A stretch of DNA of 34,979 nt from Betaproteobacteria bacterium (GCA_009918225.1 RGEP01000002.1:1-34979), one strand, 5' to 3'; shown: positions 24,312-32,918, numbered from the stretch's first letter. Numbers and translations: made by a program. Notes: generated by a model from the letters alone, not told the origin.

Positions 24312-25205
24312 ATGGCCCGCCCTCAGCTGTCTGCAGTCGCCGAGCTGCTGAAACCCATCACCTGGTTCCCGCCCATGTGGGCTTTCGCCTGTGGGGTGGT
24401 GGCCTCTGGCGTGGCCTTCGGTGAGCGGTGGTGGATGATCGTGCTGGGCGTGCTTCTGGCCGGCCCCTTGGTGTGCGCCACCAGCCAAGCCGTCAACGAC
24501 TGGTTCGACCGCCACGTGGACGCCATCAACGAGCCGCATCGCCCCATCCCCTCTGGGCGCATGCCCGGGCGTTGGGGCCTGTACATCGCCCTCATCTGGA
24601 CGCTGCTGTCACTGGTGGTCGCCTCGGCTTTGGGCCCCTGGGGCTTTGGGGCAGCGGTGCTGGGCTTGGCCCTGGCATGGGCCTACAGCGCGCCGCCGCT
24701 GCGTTTAAAGCTCAATGGCTGGTGGGGCAACGCTGCCTGCGGCGTGTGCTATGAGGGCCTGGCCTGGGTAACCGGCGCGGCCGTGATGGCCGGAGGGGCC
24801 ATGCCCGATGAACGATCTTTGCTGCTGGCGGCCCTGTACAGCATCGGCGCGCACGGCATCATGACCCTCAACGATTTCAAGTCGGTGGACGGTGATCGCC
24901 AGATGGGCGTGGGCTCACTGCCCGTGCGCCTGGGCGTCAACCGGGCCGCACGTGTGGCCTGCTGGGCCATGGCCATTCCGCAGGCGGTGGTGGTGATCGC
25001 GTTGCTGGGCTGGGGCCAAGCGGTCCACGCTGGCGTCGTGGCCGTGATGCTGCTGGCGCAGCTGCTGCTGATGCGCCGCTTTTTGGAGCGCCCGGCTGAG
25101 CGGGCCGTGTGGTACAGCGGCTTTGGCGTGTTGCTCTATGTGCTGGGCATGTTGGCCAGTGCCTTCGCCTTGCGGGCCAGTGGTTTTGAAGGGGCAGGGT
25201 TGTGA
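24312..25205 (+). CDS. bchG: Bacteriochlorophyll synthase
   Basis: A 297-residue membrane prenyltransferase of the UbiA family that attaches the geranylgeranyl or phytyl tail to bacteriochlorophyllide a. The Asp-rich prenyl-diphosphate motif NDWFDRHVDAINEPHRPIPS is near residues 61-80, and a second conserved loop, HGIMTLNDFKSVDGDRQMG, is near 180-198. About eight or nine helices. It follows ppsR by 89 nt containing two operators and overlaps the next gene by 4 nt. Confidence 0.96.
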   Translation: MARPQLSAVAELLKPITWFPPMWAFACGVVASGVAFGERWWMIVLGVLLAGPLVCATSQAVNDWFDRHVDAINEPHRPIPSGRMPGRWGLYIALIWTLLSLVVASALGPWGFGAAVLGLALAWAYSAPPLRLKLNGWWGNAACGVCYEGLAWVTGAAVMAGGAMPDERSLLLAALYSIGAHGIMTLNDFKSVDGDRQMGVGSLPVRLGVNRAARVACWAMAIPQAVVVIALLGWGQAVHAGVVAVMLLAQLLLMRRFLERPAERAVWYSGFGVLLYVLGMLASAFALRASGFEGAGL

Positions 25206-26668
25206 GCCATCCAGCGCTTCTTTCTGAGCCGTCATCGGCCTTTTTGGGCTGGGCGGGCGTGGTCCGGTTGGGGCTGGTTCAGACCGCGCTGGGTGCGGTG
25301 GTGGTCCTCACCACCTCGACGCTCAACCGCGTGATGGTGGTTGAGCTGGCCTTGCCTGCCCTGCTGCCCGGCCTCTTGGTGGCGCTTCACTATGCGGTGC
25401 AGATCACCCGCCCTCGCATGGGCCACGGATCCGATACCGGCGGGCGCCGTACACCCTGGATCCTCGGGGGTATGGCGCTGCTGAGCTTGGGGGGCCTGTT
25501 GGCGGCGCTGGCCACCACCTGGATGCAAGACCGGTTTGCCGCTGGCGCGGCCCTGGCCACCCTGGCCTTCGTGTTTATCGGCTTGGGCGTGAGCGCCAGT
25601 GGCACCTCCCTGCTGGCCCTCCTGGCCAAGCGGGTGGCGCCGAACCGGCGCGGGCCCGCGGCCACGGTGGTGTGGCTGATGATGATCTTCGGTTTTGCGC
25701 TGACGGCTGGGGTGGCCGGCAAGCTATTGGACCCCTACACGCCCGAGCGCCTCTTGGCGGTCAGCGGATCGGTATCGGTGTTGGCCTTGCTGGTGGCTGC
25801 GTTGGCCCTGTGGCGGGTAGAACCGGCCAGCCCTGCGTCTTCGAATGGGCCAGCGGCGGCCCAGGTACACGGCACGGCCGCGTCCTCGGGCGCGCGTGCT
25901 GATGGCTTTCGAGCGGCGCTTGCCGATGTGTGGGCGGAGCCCGCAGCGCGGCGCTTCACCTTCTTTGTCTTCTTGTCGATGTTGGCTTACAGCTCACAGG
26001 ACCTGATCCTGGAGCCGTTCGCCGGATTGGTCTTTGGCTGGACGCCAGGAGAGTCCACAGCCCTGTCGGGTGTGCAGCATGGGGGCGTGCTGGTGGGCAT
26101 GCTGGTCGTGGCCGCCTGCACCGGTTGGGCGCGTGGGTGGTTGCGCAGCTTGGCCTTCTGGTCGGTTGGGGGTTGCCTCTTGTCTGCGGTGGCCTTGGCT
26201 CTGCTGGCAGCGGCAGGCCTTTATGGCCCTCCGTGGCCGCTGCGCGAGACGGTGGCACTGATGGGAGCGGCCAACGGTCTGTTTTCCATTGCGGCCATCG
26301 CGTCCATGATGCGCCTGGCCGGGCACGGGCGCGAGCAGCGCGAAGGCATGCGTGTGGGCTTGTGGGGTGCCGCGCAGGCCATGGCCTTCGGCCTGGGAGG
26401 CTTGGCCGGGGCGGCCGCCAGCGACCTGGCCCGTTGGCTGGTCAGCGACGTGGGCCTGGCCTATGCCTTGGTTTTTGCCGTCGAGGCCCTGTTGTTCGTG
26501 GGCGCTGCGGTCCTCGCGTGGCAGGTGTCTCGGTTGGCACCCTCGTCGCCGCCAGCGCTTCTTGGCGCTGCATCCGGTTCTGGCGCTGAGCCGACCGGTC
26601 TGCGCACAGAGCCCCCGCCATCCCCATCACACCGTCTGGGTGCGGCGCCGCCGCGCTTGGCCAGCTAG
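25202..26668 (+). CDS. PucC/BCD-family MFS carrier between bchG and bchP
   Basis: A 488-residue polytopic protein with about 12 helices. LGLVQTALGAVVVLTTSTLN, RVMVVELALPALLPGLLVAL and QITRPRMGHGSDTGGRRTPW are typical of the bacteriochlorophyll-delivery (BCD) group that includes LhaA and PucC. The start is GTG at 25202, overlapping the bchG stop (GTGA). Its place between bchG and bchP matches the gene often called bch2 or orf428. The function is probably pigment handling during light-harvesting assembly, not proven. The last 40 residues are a Pro/Ser-rich tail. There is a variable Ala/Ser linker in the middle (near residue 225). Confidence 0.88.
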   Translation: MSHPALLSEPSSAFLGWAGVVRLGLVQTALGAVVVLTTSTLNRVMVVELALPALLPGLLVALHYAVQITRPRMGHGSDTGGRRTPWILGGMALLSLGGLLAALATTWMQDRFAAGAALATLAFVFIGLGVSASGTSLLALLAKRVAPNRRGPAATVVWLMMIFGFALTAGVAGKLLDPYTPERLLAVSGSVSVLALLVAALALWRVEPASPASSNGPAAAQVHGTAASSGARADGFRAALADVWAEPAARRFTFFVFLSMLAYSSQDLILEPFAGLVFGWTPGESTALSGVQHGGVLVGMLVVAACTGWARGWLRSLAFWSVGGCLLSAVALALLAAAGLYGPPWPLRETVALMGAANGLFSIAAIASMMRLAGHGREQREGMRVGLWGAAQAMAFGLGGLAGAAASDLARWLVSDVGLAYALVFAVEALLFVGAAVLAWQVSRLAPSSPPALLGAASGSGAEPTGLRTEPPPSPSHRLGAAPPRLAS

Positions 26669-26677
26669 GAGAGCCCT

Positions 26678-27880
26678 ATGAGCCCGGATCTTTACGACGT
26701 GGTGGTCATCGGCGGCGGACCCGCCGGTGCAACCGCTGCGCATGACTTGGCGCGCCAGGGGCGCAGCGTGTTGCTGATCGACCGAATGGGCCGCGTCAAG
26801 CCCTGCGGTGGGGCCATACCTCCACGGTTGATTCGAGACTTCGACATCCCCGAGCACCTTTTGGTGGCGCGCGCCCAGTGCGCCCGCATGATTTCACCCA
26901 CCGACGCCAAGGTCGACATTCCAATCGAAGGCGGTTTCGTGGGCTTGGTGGACCGCGATGTGTTCGACGAGTGGTTGCGCGATCGGGCGGCACAGGCGGG
27001 GGCCCACCGCCGAATTGGGCGCTTCACCCGCGTGGAAAGCCCCGCCGATGGTCCTGCGGTGGTGCATTTCGAGGAGCGCCAGCGCGCCGGTGATGCCCAA
27101 TCGGTTGAGCGGTCGGTGAGGGCGCGTTGTGTGATCGGCGCGGACGGCGCGCGTTCGGAGGTGGCTCGCCAAGCGGTGGAGGGTGCTGAGAAGACCAAGT
27201 ATGTGTTTGCCTATCACGAGATCATTCGGGCGCCACAGCAGGGCCACCCTGATTACGATCCGGCGCGTTGCGATGTGTATTACCGCGGTCTTCTGTCCCC
27301 TGACTTCTACGGGTGGGTGTTTCCCCACGGCGCCACCATGAGTGTGGGCACGGGCAGTGCTGACAAGGGCTTTTCCTTGCGCGGTGCGGTGGCCGACCTG
27401 CGACAGGCGGCCGGCTTGGCGGGTACCGAAACCCTGCGCCGTGAGGGGGCGCCCATCCCACTGAAGCCGCTGCCGCGTTGGGATGATGGGCGCCACGTGG
27501 TGCTGGCTGGGGACGCCGCCGGGGTGGTGGCGCCGGCATCGGGCGAGGGCATCTACTACGCCATGTACGGGGGGCGACTGGCAGCCGACGCTGCGCAGGC
27601 CTTCTTGCAGTCGGGCCAGGCGCGCGACTTGGCTCAGGCACGGCGCCGCTTCATGAAGGACCATGGCAAGGTGTTCTGGGTGTTGGGCATGATGCAGCAC
27701 TTTTGGTACCGCAACGACAAGCGCCGGGAGCGCTTCGTGAGCATTTGCCGCGACAAGGATGTGCAACAACTGACCTTCGATGCGTACATGAACAAGGCGT
27801 TGGTCAAGGCCAAGCCGATGGCCCACGTGCGCATCTTTTTCAAGGACATGGCCCATCTGCTGGGGCTGGCTCGGGTGTAG
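26678..27880 (+). CDS. bchP: Geranylgeranyl (bacterio)chlorophyll reductase
   Basis: A 400-residue FAD-dependent reductase that saturates the geranylgeranyl tail to phytyl. The N-terminus has VVIGGGPAGATAAHDLARQG and the CGGAIPPRLI segment; VVLAGDAAGVVAPASGEGIY is the second FAD motif near residues 273-292. AGGAG precedes the ATG, 9 nt after the previous stop. It completes a bchG-carrier-bchP group. Confidence 0.95.
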   Translation: MSPDLYDVVVIGGGPAGATAAHDLARQGRSVLLIDRMGRVKPCGGAIPPRLIRDFDIPEHLLVARAQCARMISPTDAKVDIPIEGGFVGLVDRDVFDEWLRDRAAQAGAHRRIGRFTRVESPADGPAVVHFEERQRAGDAQSVERSVRARCVIGADGARSEVARQAVEGAEKTKYVFAYHEIIRAPQQGHPDYDPARCDVYYRGLLSPDFYGWVFPHGATMSVGTGSADKGFSLRGAVADLRQAAGLAGTETLRREGAPIPLKPLPRWDDGRHVVLAGDAAGVVAPASGEGIYYAMYGGRLAADAAQAFLQSGQARDLAQARRRFMKDHGKVFWVLGMMQHFWYRNDKRRERFVSICRDKDVQQLTFDAYMNKALVKAKPMAHVRIFFKDMAHLLGLARV

Positions 27881-27895
27881 GGGCCCCCGGCCCAT

Positions 27896-28414
27896 ATGGA
27901 GCCCAGAGGCTCTGCATGGTGGCGCCCGCAGGCTTGGCCGCGGGATGTGCAGTGCGCCGTGGCCCTGATGGTGGTGGTGGCCAGCCTGGGTGGCTGGGCC
28001 ACCGACATCGGACCTTGGTATTTCTCGCTGGCACAACCGGCTTGGAAGCCGCCAGACGCCTGGTTCGGCCCGGTGTGGATGGTCCTGTACGTCACCACCG
28101 CTTGGGCCGGCGTGCGCACCTGGCGGCGCATGCCCGCTGCAGCAGGGCCCGCGCGCAGCGGCTTTGTGCTGGTGTGCTTGCTGCATGCTTTGCTCAATGT
28201 GCTGTGGAGCGTGTTGTATTTCACCTTGCGAAGACCCGACTGGGCCCTGGTCGAAGGCGTGGCCCTTTGGCTCACAGCCGCTTGGGCAGCCAGGTTGATG
28301 TCCCGGGTCGACCGCTTGTCGGGGCTGCTGATGCTGCCGCTGCTGCTGTGGTTGGCCGTGGCCTGGGCCCTGAATGCGGCGACGGTGCGGCTCAACCCGC
28401 CGTTTGGTGCTTGA
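27896..28414 (+). CDS. tspO: TspO/MBR family membrane protein
   Basis: A 172-residue protein with five predicted helices and the family signatures WKPPDAWFGPVWMVLYVTT, HALLNVLWSVLYFTLRRP and ALNAATVRLN. TspO binds porphyrins. In Rhodobacter it is a known oxygen-dependent negative modulator of photosynthesis genes, acting in the same pathway as PpsR. It lies 15 nt after bchP and in the same direction, so co-transcription with bchG-bchP is likely. An N-terminal hydrophilic stretch of about 18 residues precedes the first helix. Confidence 0.9.
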   Translation: MEPRGSAWWRPQAWPRDVQCAVALMVVVASLGGWATDIGPWYFSLAQPAWKPPDAWFGPVWMVLYVTTAWAGVRTWRRMPAAAGPARSGFVLVCLLHALLNVLWSVLYFTLRRPDWALVEGVALWLTAAWAARLMSRVDRLSGLLMLPLLLWLAVAWALNAATVRLNPPFGA

Positions 28415-28602
28415 GGTGGCTCAGTGGGCACACCATGGTGCGCGCATCAGCGTGGGTTTGGGATTGGGCTGGGGCGGAGCCAGATCCAGAGCCTGACACT
28501 TGGAATCAGGGCGTCCATAGGCCAGTGGTCTGCTCGGGATTGGCTTTGTGACAACATAGCCCTGCTGTCTTCCGGGCCTTTGTGCCCCTACCAGGAGAAA
28601 AC

Positions 28603-28914
28603 ATGAACACCAGCAACCGTCGCGTCTTCATCATGCAACTGGCCGCCGGCTCATCGCTGTTGGCCGCCGGGGCCGTGCAGGCCCAAGCCAAGGTGGACGA
28701 GAACGATGCGCAGGCCTCGGGCCTGGGATACAAGCACGACACCACGAAGGTTGACGCCAAGAAGTACCCCAAGCATGACAAGGCGCAGAAGTGCACCAAC
28801 TGCCAGTTGTTCCAAGGCAAAGCCTCAGACGCTTGGGGTGGCTGCCCTCTGTTTGCGGGCAAGCAAGTTGCCGGCAACGGCTGGTGCAGCGCCTACGCCA
28901 AGAAGGCCGGCTGA
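28603..28914 (+). CDS. hip: High-potential iron-sulfur protein (HiPIP)
   Basis: A 103-residue periplasmic electron carrier. A twin-arginine-type signal (SNRRVFIMQLAAG) ends near AQAQA at about residue 29, fitting export of a folded 4Fe-4S protein. The four cluster ligands are Cys64, Cys67, Cys81 and Cys95 in CTNCQLFQG, GGCPLFAGK and GNGWCSAY. AGGAG is 5 nt before the ATG. In related purple bacteria HiPIP donates electrons to PufC, so placement at the end of the photosynthesis cluster fits. It is preceded by 188 nt without a gene, where I see only TTGTGACAA (28546-28554) and no convincing promoter. Confidence 0.94.
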   Translation: MNTSNRRVFIMQLAAGSSLLAAGAVQAQAKVDENDAQASGLGYKHDTTKVDAKKYPKHDKAQKCTNCQLFQGKASDAWGGCPLFAGKQVAGNGWCSAYAKKAG

Positions 28915-28930
28915 GCCTGAATCGGTGAAC

Positions 28931-29332
28931 CTAGCGGAAGCACTGGCTTCGGTGCAGGTTCACCGCGCGATCGTAGTTGAGGCCTCGTCCGGTCGCCGTG
29001 TCCACCACGGCGCCGGGCGCGCCCCCGATCAGCAAGTTGCCCACGAGCCCCAGGTTGGGCTTGGGCATCACCACCGTTGAGACGGTGCCCAACATTTCCC
29101 CGCGGCACTCCACGCTCAGCAGGTTCCAGGAGTTCGGCACCCGAACGTTGGCCGGCGTGTCAAAGCTGGTGCTGCTGCCGCCGCCCACCATCGTGCAGCG
29201 TGCGCCCACGTTCTGAACGGGCCCGCACGACGTCGTCACCAAGATCTCCGAATGGCGGTTGTTCGGCAGCACAACGCTGGCGCAGCCGCTCAACAGGAGG
29301 CTGGTCAGGATCAGCAAGCAGGGACGAAACAT
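28931..29332 (-). CDS. Cysteine-rich lipoprotein of unknown function
   Basis: A 133-residue protein with a lipoprotein signal (LLILTSLLLSGC, lipid-modified Cys17). The mature part has four cysteines (TSCGP, ARCTM, VECRG, SQCFR), possibly forming two disulfides, and a glycine-rich stretch (GLVGNLLIGGAPGAVVD) that could insert in or lie against a membrane. It is convergent with the HiPIP gene (16-nt gap). I do not recognise a named family. Confidence 0.75.
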   Translation of the reverse strand: MFRPCLLILTSLLLSGCASVVLPNNRHSEILVTTSCGPVQNVGARCTMVGGGSSTSFDTPANVRVPNSWNLLSVECRGEMLGTVSTVVMPKPNLGLVGNLLIGGAPGAVVDTATGRGLNYDRAVNLHRSQCFR

Positions 29333-29441
29333 GGCGGCGTGTTGGGGGTTGGCGTGAGAGGATCGGCTCCGTGCGGCCGTTCTTGAGTGGCCTCAAGGAT
29401 TCGGTGCTCAGGCCGATTCCCAAGGACTGAGGCTGACCAAT

Positions 29442-31382
29442 ATGAACACAAACGCTCGCTGGTTTTCACTGTTGCTGGTGGCGCTGCCCCTGGCCCTTGC
29501 GGGCTGCGGGGGAGGCGGCTCGGGCGCGTGCAGCGGGGCTTCCCTGGGATCCTTGGGTTCGCTGGCCTGTGGCTCCGGAGCGTCGAACCAGGCCCCGGTG
29601 GCCTTGATTGCAGGCCCTGCCTCCGTGGTGGTGCGCACCGCAGTCAACTTGGATGGTTCGGGCAGCAAAGACCCCGATGGGCAGACCCTCAGCTACCGCT
29701 GGGAGCTCAGCACCAAGCCAGTGGGCAGCTCCGCAGCCTTGAGCGATCTGACGGCAGCCCGCCCGGTCATTACCCCTGATGTGGTCGGATCCTATGTTGT
29801 GCGTTTGACGGTCAACGATGGCAAGACCGACAGCCCGCCGGTCAGCTTTACCTTTAATGTGACCCGCGTCAACAACCCGCCGGTTGCGCGTGCGGGGAGC
29901 GACATCACGGCCGTCAATGGAACGGAAGTGATCCTCAACGGCACGGCGAGCAGCGATCCAGACGGCGACTTGATTTCCTATCGGTGGGTGCTGTCGACAA
30001 AGCCGAGCGGGAGCACGGCCACCTTGGTCGGCGCAACCACGCCGCGTCCGTCCTTCACCCCGGATGTCAGTGGCAACTACGTGGTGTCCCTGGTCACCAG
30101 CGATGGTTCATTGAGCAGCGACGTCACCTTCGTGATCATCAGCTCTGGCGCGGCCAATGTGCCGCCAACGGCAGTGGCCTCGGGTCCCTCATCGGTTGTT
30201 TTGGTCGGAACCCGGGTGACATTGGATGCATCGGCCAGCTCCGATCCCAATGGTGATCTTTTGCGGTACAGCTGGCGCTGGATCTCCAAGCCGCTGGCCA
30301 GTCAATCCCTGCTCGGATTGGAAACCACGGCAAGGCCCGAGTTCGTGCCTGATCTGGCTGGCGACTATGTGCTTGGCCTGGTGGTCAGCGACGGACGCCT
30401 TAACAGCGGCGAGCGCACCCTGACGGTTCGAGCAGCGCGGACGGCAGCCCCGCTGGCCAATGCGGGCAGTACCCAGTCGGTCTTGGTGGGCTCCACGATC
30501 GACCTCGATGGAACCGGCACCCCCACGGGCGCCGGAGGCTTGACCAACGCAAGCCTGCTGTCATACCAGTGGGCACTGGTCTCCCGACCGGAAGGCAGCA
30601 GCAGCACGCGCACCATCCTCAACGCTGGATCATCACGCGCCCAATTCATTCCGGATGCCGTGGGCACGTATGTGTTTCGCCTAACGGTGACCGATTCCGT
30701 GGGCAGTTCTTCGAGCGATATCGTCACCGTTCGCGTGTCCCAGCGAAATGCGCCTCCTGTGGCCAGCGCTGGCGGCAACCGAACGGCACTTGTGGGGGAG
30801 ACGGTGGTGCTGGACGGAGGCGGCAGCACCGATGCCAACCCTGGTGATGTGTTGCGCTATGCCTGGCAGCTGGTGTCCAGCCCGACAACCCAACCGGCCA
30901 GCACGGCCAAACTCAGTCCTGCATCTAACACGGCAGGTACGGCTTCGACCAACAAGGTGGTTTCCATCACGCCTGACCAACCCGGAACCTATGTCGTCGC
31001 GCTGGTGGTCAACGATGGCACCGATTCCAGCGATACGGCCTTGGTCACCATTACCGTACGAGCTGCAAACCAGGCACCGGTTGCGGTCATCGCCGGTGCA
31101 GCAGGAACCACGGTGAGCGCGGGCAAGGCCACCGGCACCGTGGGTACTGTCATGACCTTTGATGGTCGCAACAGCACCGATGATGGACCCACGCAACTCC
31201 TGACCTATCGTTGGCGCCTAGAAGTCATCCCGACGGGCAGCACGCTGCGAATCACTGAACCGACGCTGGCCGTCTTGACGCTAAGGCCTGATCAGCCTGG
31301 ACAGTATGTGCTGCGATTGCAGGTGGACGATGGTGTGCTCAAGAGTGCAGATGTTCCCCTGGTGATCGTGGTCAATCCCTGA
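29442..31382 (+). CDS. Cell-surface lipoprotein with six PKD-like repeats
   Basis: A 646-residue protein with a lipobox (LALAGC, Cys22) and a Gly/Ser linker, then six tandem PKD-type beta-sandwich domains of about 95-105 residues. Domain starts are marked by NQAPVALIAGP, NNPPVARAGSD, NVPPTAVASGP, AAPLANAGSTQ, NAPPVASAGGN and NQAPVAVIAG, each with the pattern DG(S/T)...D.(D/G)...L.Y.W and ending in Y.(V/F).L.V.DG. Such arrays act as spacers or in adhesion. There is no catalytic domain or C-terminal sorting signal. The repeats are diverged at the DNA level. The partner or function cannot be read from the sequence. Confidence 0.85.
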   Translation: MNTNARWFSLLLVALPLALAGCGGGGSGACSGASLGSLGSLACGSGASNQAPVALIAGPASVVVRTAVNLDGSGSKDPDGQTLSYRWELSTKPVGSSAALSDLTAARPVITPDVVGSYVVRLTVNDGKTDSPPVSFTFNVTRVNNPPVARAGSDITAVNGTEVILNGTASSDPDGDLISYRWVLSTKPSGSTATLVGATTPRPSFTPDVSGNYVVSLVTSDGSLSSDVTFVIISSGAANVPPTAVASGPSSVVLVGTRVTLDASASSDPNGDLLRYSWRWISKPLASQSLLGLETTARPEFVPDLAGDYVLGLVVSDGRLNSGERTLTVRAARTAAPLANAGSTQSVLVGSTIDLDGTGTPTGAGGLTNASLLSYQWALVSRPEGSSSTRTILNAGSSRAQFIPDAVGTYVFRLTVTDSVGSSSSDIVTVRVSQRNAPPVASAGGNRTALVGETVVLDGGGSTDANPGDVLRYAWQLVSSPTTQPASTAKLSPASNTAGTASTNKVVSITPDQPGTYVVALVVNDGTDSSDTALVTITVRAANQAPVAVIAGAAGTTVSAGKATGTVGTVMTFDGRNSTDDGPTQLLTYRWRLEVIPTGSTLRITEPTLAVLTLRPDQPGQYVLRLQVDDGVLKSADVPLVIVVNP

Positions 31383-31401
31383 GCCAGCCACCCAGCGAGC
31401 C

Positions 31402-31422
31402 CTCGCGAGCCTGGCTCGCGGG
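31402..31422 (+). terminator. Hairpin after the PKD lipoprotein gene
   Basis: CGCGAGCC (31404-31411) and GGCTCGCG (31413-31420) form a perfect inverted repeat, extended by about two pairs (31402-31403 with 31421-31422). It lies 20 nt after the stop. No T-run follows, so termination is plausible but not certain. Confidence 0.45.
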
Positions 31423-31500
31423 CGAGCTCTTCAGGACACACGCATACACTGCTGCATCCGTTGCGTTGGATCGGCCCGAAGCCGGAACTGTGAGCGGCGG

Positions 31501-31585
31501 GCCGGCGTGGCGAAATCGGTAGACGCAAGGGACTTAAAATCCCTGCTCGCAAGGGGTGCGGGTTCGAGTCCCGCCGCCGGCACCA
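31501..31585 (+). tRNA. tRNA-Leu (anticodon TAA)
   Basis: An 85-nt class II tRNA. The acceptor stem pairs GCCGGCG (31501-31507) with CGCCGGC (31575-31581); A82 and an encoded CCA (31583-31585) follow. The anticodon stem AGGGA/TCCCT encloses a loop with TAA at 31535-31537. It has a long variable arm and the T-loop GGTTCGAGTCC. It reads UUA and UUG leucine codons. No tRNA partner is adjacent. Confidence 0.96.
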
Positions 31586-31589
31586 CCGA

Positions 31590-32918
31590 ATGACCCACCA
31601 GACCTGGTTCCCCCAAAACGCCCTGCAACCCGGCGTGCGGCCCCGCGAAGTGTGGGGTTGGGCCCTTTACGACTTTGCCAACTCGGGCTTCACCACGGTG
31701 GTCATCACGGCCGTGTTCAACGCCTATTTTGTGGGGGTCGTGGCTGGTGGCGCTGATTGGGCCACCCTGGCTTGGACCCTGACCCTTGGGGTCTCCAGTG
31801 CACTGGTGATGCTCACCATGCCGGCCCTGGGCGCCCATACCGACGCGCACCGTTCCAAGAAGCGCTGGCTGTCGGTGTCCACCGTCGGTTGTATCGCGGG
31901 CACTTTGGCTTTGGCCTGGTGTGGGCCCGGGGACTTGGTTCTGGCCGTGGTGGCGGTGGTCATGGCCAACCTCTTTTTTTCCTGGGGCGAGTCGCTGATC
32001 GCCTCCTTCCTGCCCGAGCTTGCGCGGCCTGAGGCCATGGGCCGTGTGTCGGGCTGGGGCTGGAGCTTGGGCTACTTGGGCGGCATGTTGGCCCTGGGCC
32101 TAAGCCTGGGCTATGTCTTGTGGGCGCAGGCTCAAGGGCAAACCGCGTCGCAGTTCGTGCCTGTGACCATGGTGATCACGGCCGTCGTGTTTGCACTGGC
32201 GGCCGTCTTTACCTTTGCTTGGCTGCACGAACGTGGGGCGGGGCCGGCTTCGGCTGGGACGGCTATCGATCCAGGGCCTGCACGGCGCACGACGCTGCGC
32301 GAGACGGCGACCGATTTGCTCCAGCGGCCTGAACACCGCAGCTTCTTGTGGCTGATGGGCTGTGCGTGCGCCTATCAGGCGGGAATCTCGGTGGTCATCG
32401 CGCTGGCGGCGGTCTATGCTGAACAGGCCATGGGCTTTGGGCAGACGCAGACCATGGCCTTGATTTTCCTGGTCAATATTGCAGCGGCTGCCGGCGCGTT
32501 TGCCTTCGGCTATTTCCAAGACCGCATCGGCCATCGCCGTGCTTTGTCCTTCACCCTGTGGGGCTGGGTGGGCATGACCCTGTTGGCGGTGGCCGCGCAG
32601 GGTCCCGCCCTGTTCTGGGTGGCGGCTGTGTTGGCGGGCCTGTGCATGGGCTCAAGCCAATCGGCCGGCCGTGCCATGGCCGGCCTGCTCGCCCCGTCTG
32701 AACGCGTGGCCGAGTTCTATGGCTTGTGGACCTTTGCCACCCGATTGGCCGCCATCGTGGGCCCCATCACCTACGGCTTGGTCACCTGGTTGACCTCAGG
32801 CAACCACCGTTTGGCCATCCTCAGCACGGGGCTGTTCTTCGTCGTTGGCCTCTTGCTCTTGAGACCGGTTCGCCTGCCCCCGCACGGCAACGTCACACCC
32901 GCAGCGGCTGGGCGCTGA
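31590..32918 (+). CDS. MFS transporter, UMF1/Atg22-like family
   Basis: A 442-residue protein with about 12 helices. REVWGWALYDFANSGFTTVV near residues 19-38 is the family signature of the UMF1 (Atg22-like) group, and PALGAHTDAHRSKKRWL matches the MFS loop 2-3 region. Substrates of bacterial members are mostly unknown; amino acid or nutrient efflux is only a guess. The ATG is 4 nt after the tRNA CCA end with no ribosome binding site, so the gene may share the tRNA transcript and be released by tRNA 3' processing, or begin at a later GTG near residue 16. It overlaps murI by 26 nt, tail to tail. Confidence 0.85.
   Translation: MTHQTWFPQNALQPGVRPREVWGWALYDFANSGFTTVVITAVFNAYFVGVVAGGADWATLAWTLTLGVSSALVMLTMPALGAHTDAHRSKKRWLSVSTVGCIAGTLALAWCGPGDLVLAVVAVVMANLFFSWGESLIASFLPELARPEAMGRVSGWGWSLGYLGGMLALGLSLGYVLWAQAQGQTASQFVPVTMVITAVVFALAAVFTFAWLHERGAGPASAGTAIDPGPARRTTLRETATDLLQRPEHRSFLWLMGCACAYQAGISVVIALAAVYAEQAMGFGQTQTMALIFLVNIAAAAGAFAFGYFQDRIGHRRALSFTLWGWVGMTLLAVAAQGPALFWVAAVLAGLCMGSSQSAGRAMAGLLAPSERVAEFYGLWTFATRLAAIVGPITYGLVTWLTSGNHRLAILSTGLFFVVGLLLLRPVRLPPHGNVTPAAAGR

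Noticed and set aside
24312..26668. Possible unknown transport system in bchG and the following MFS gene
   Set aside because: Both belong to known photosynthesis families (UbiA-type bchG and the PucC/BCD carriers) in a standard arrangement.
28546..28554. TTGTGACAA, a short palindrome upstream of hip resembling part of an FNR-type site
   Set aside because: Half-site spacing is wrong for FNR (TTGAT-N4-ATCAA) and the match is too short to stand out from chance.
29580..31380. Periodic repeats that could suggest a CRISPR array or DNA tandem repeat
   Set aside because: The period is about 285-320 bp, repeats are diverged at DNA level and encode PKD-like protein domains in one open frame.
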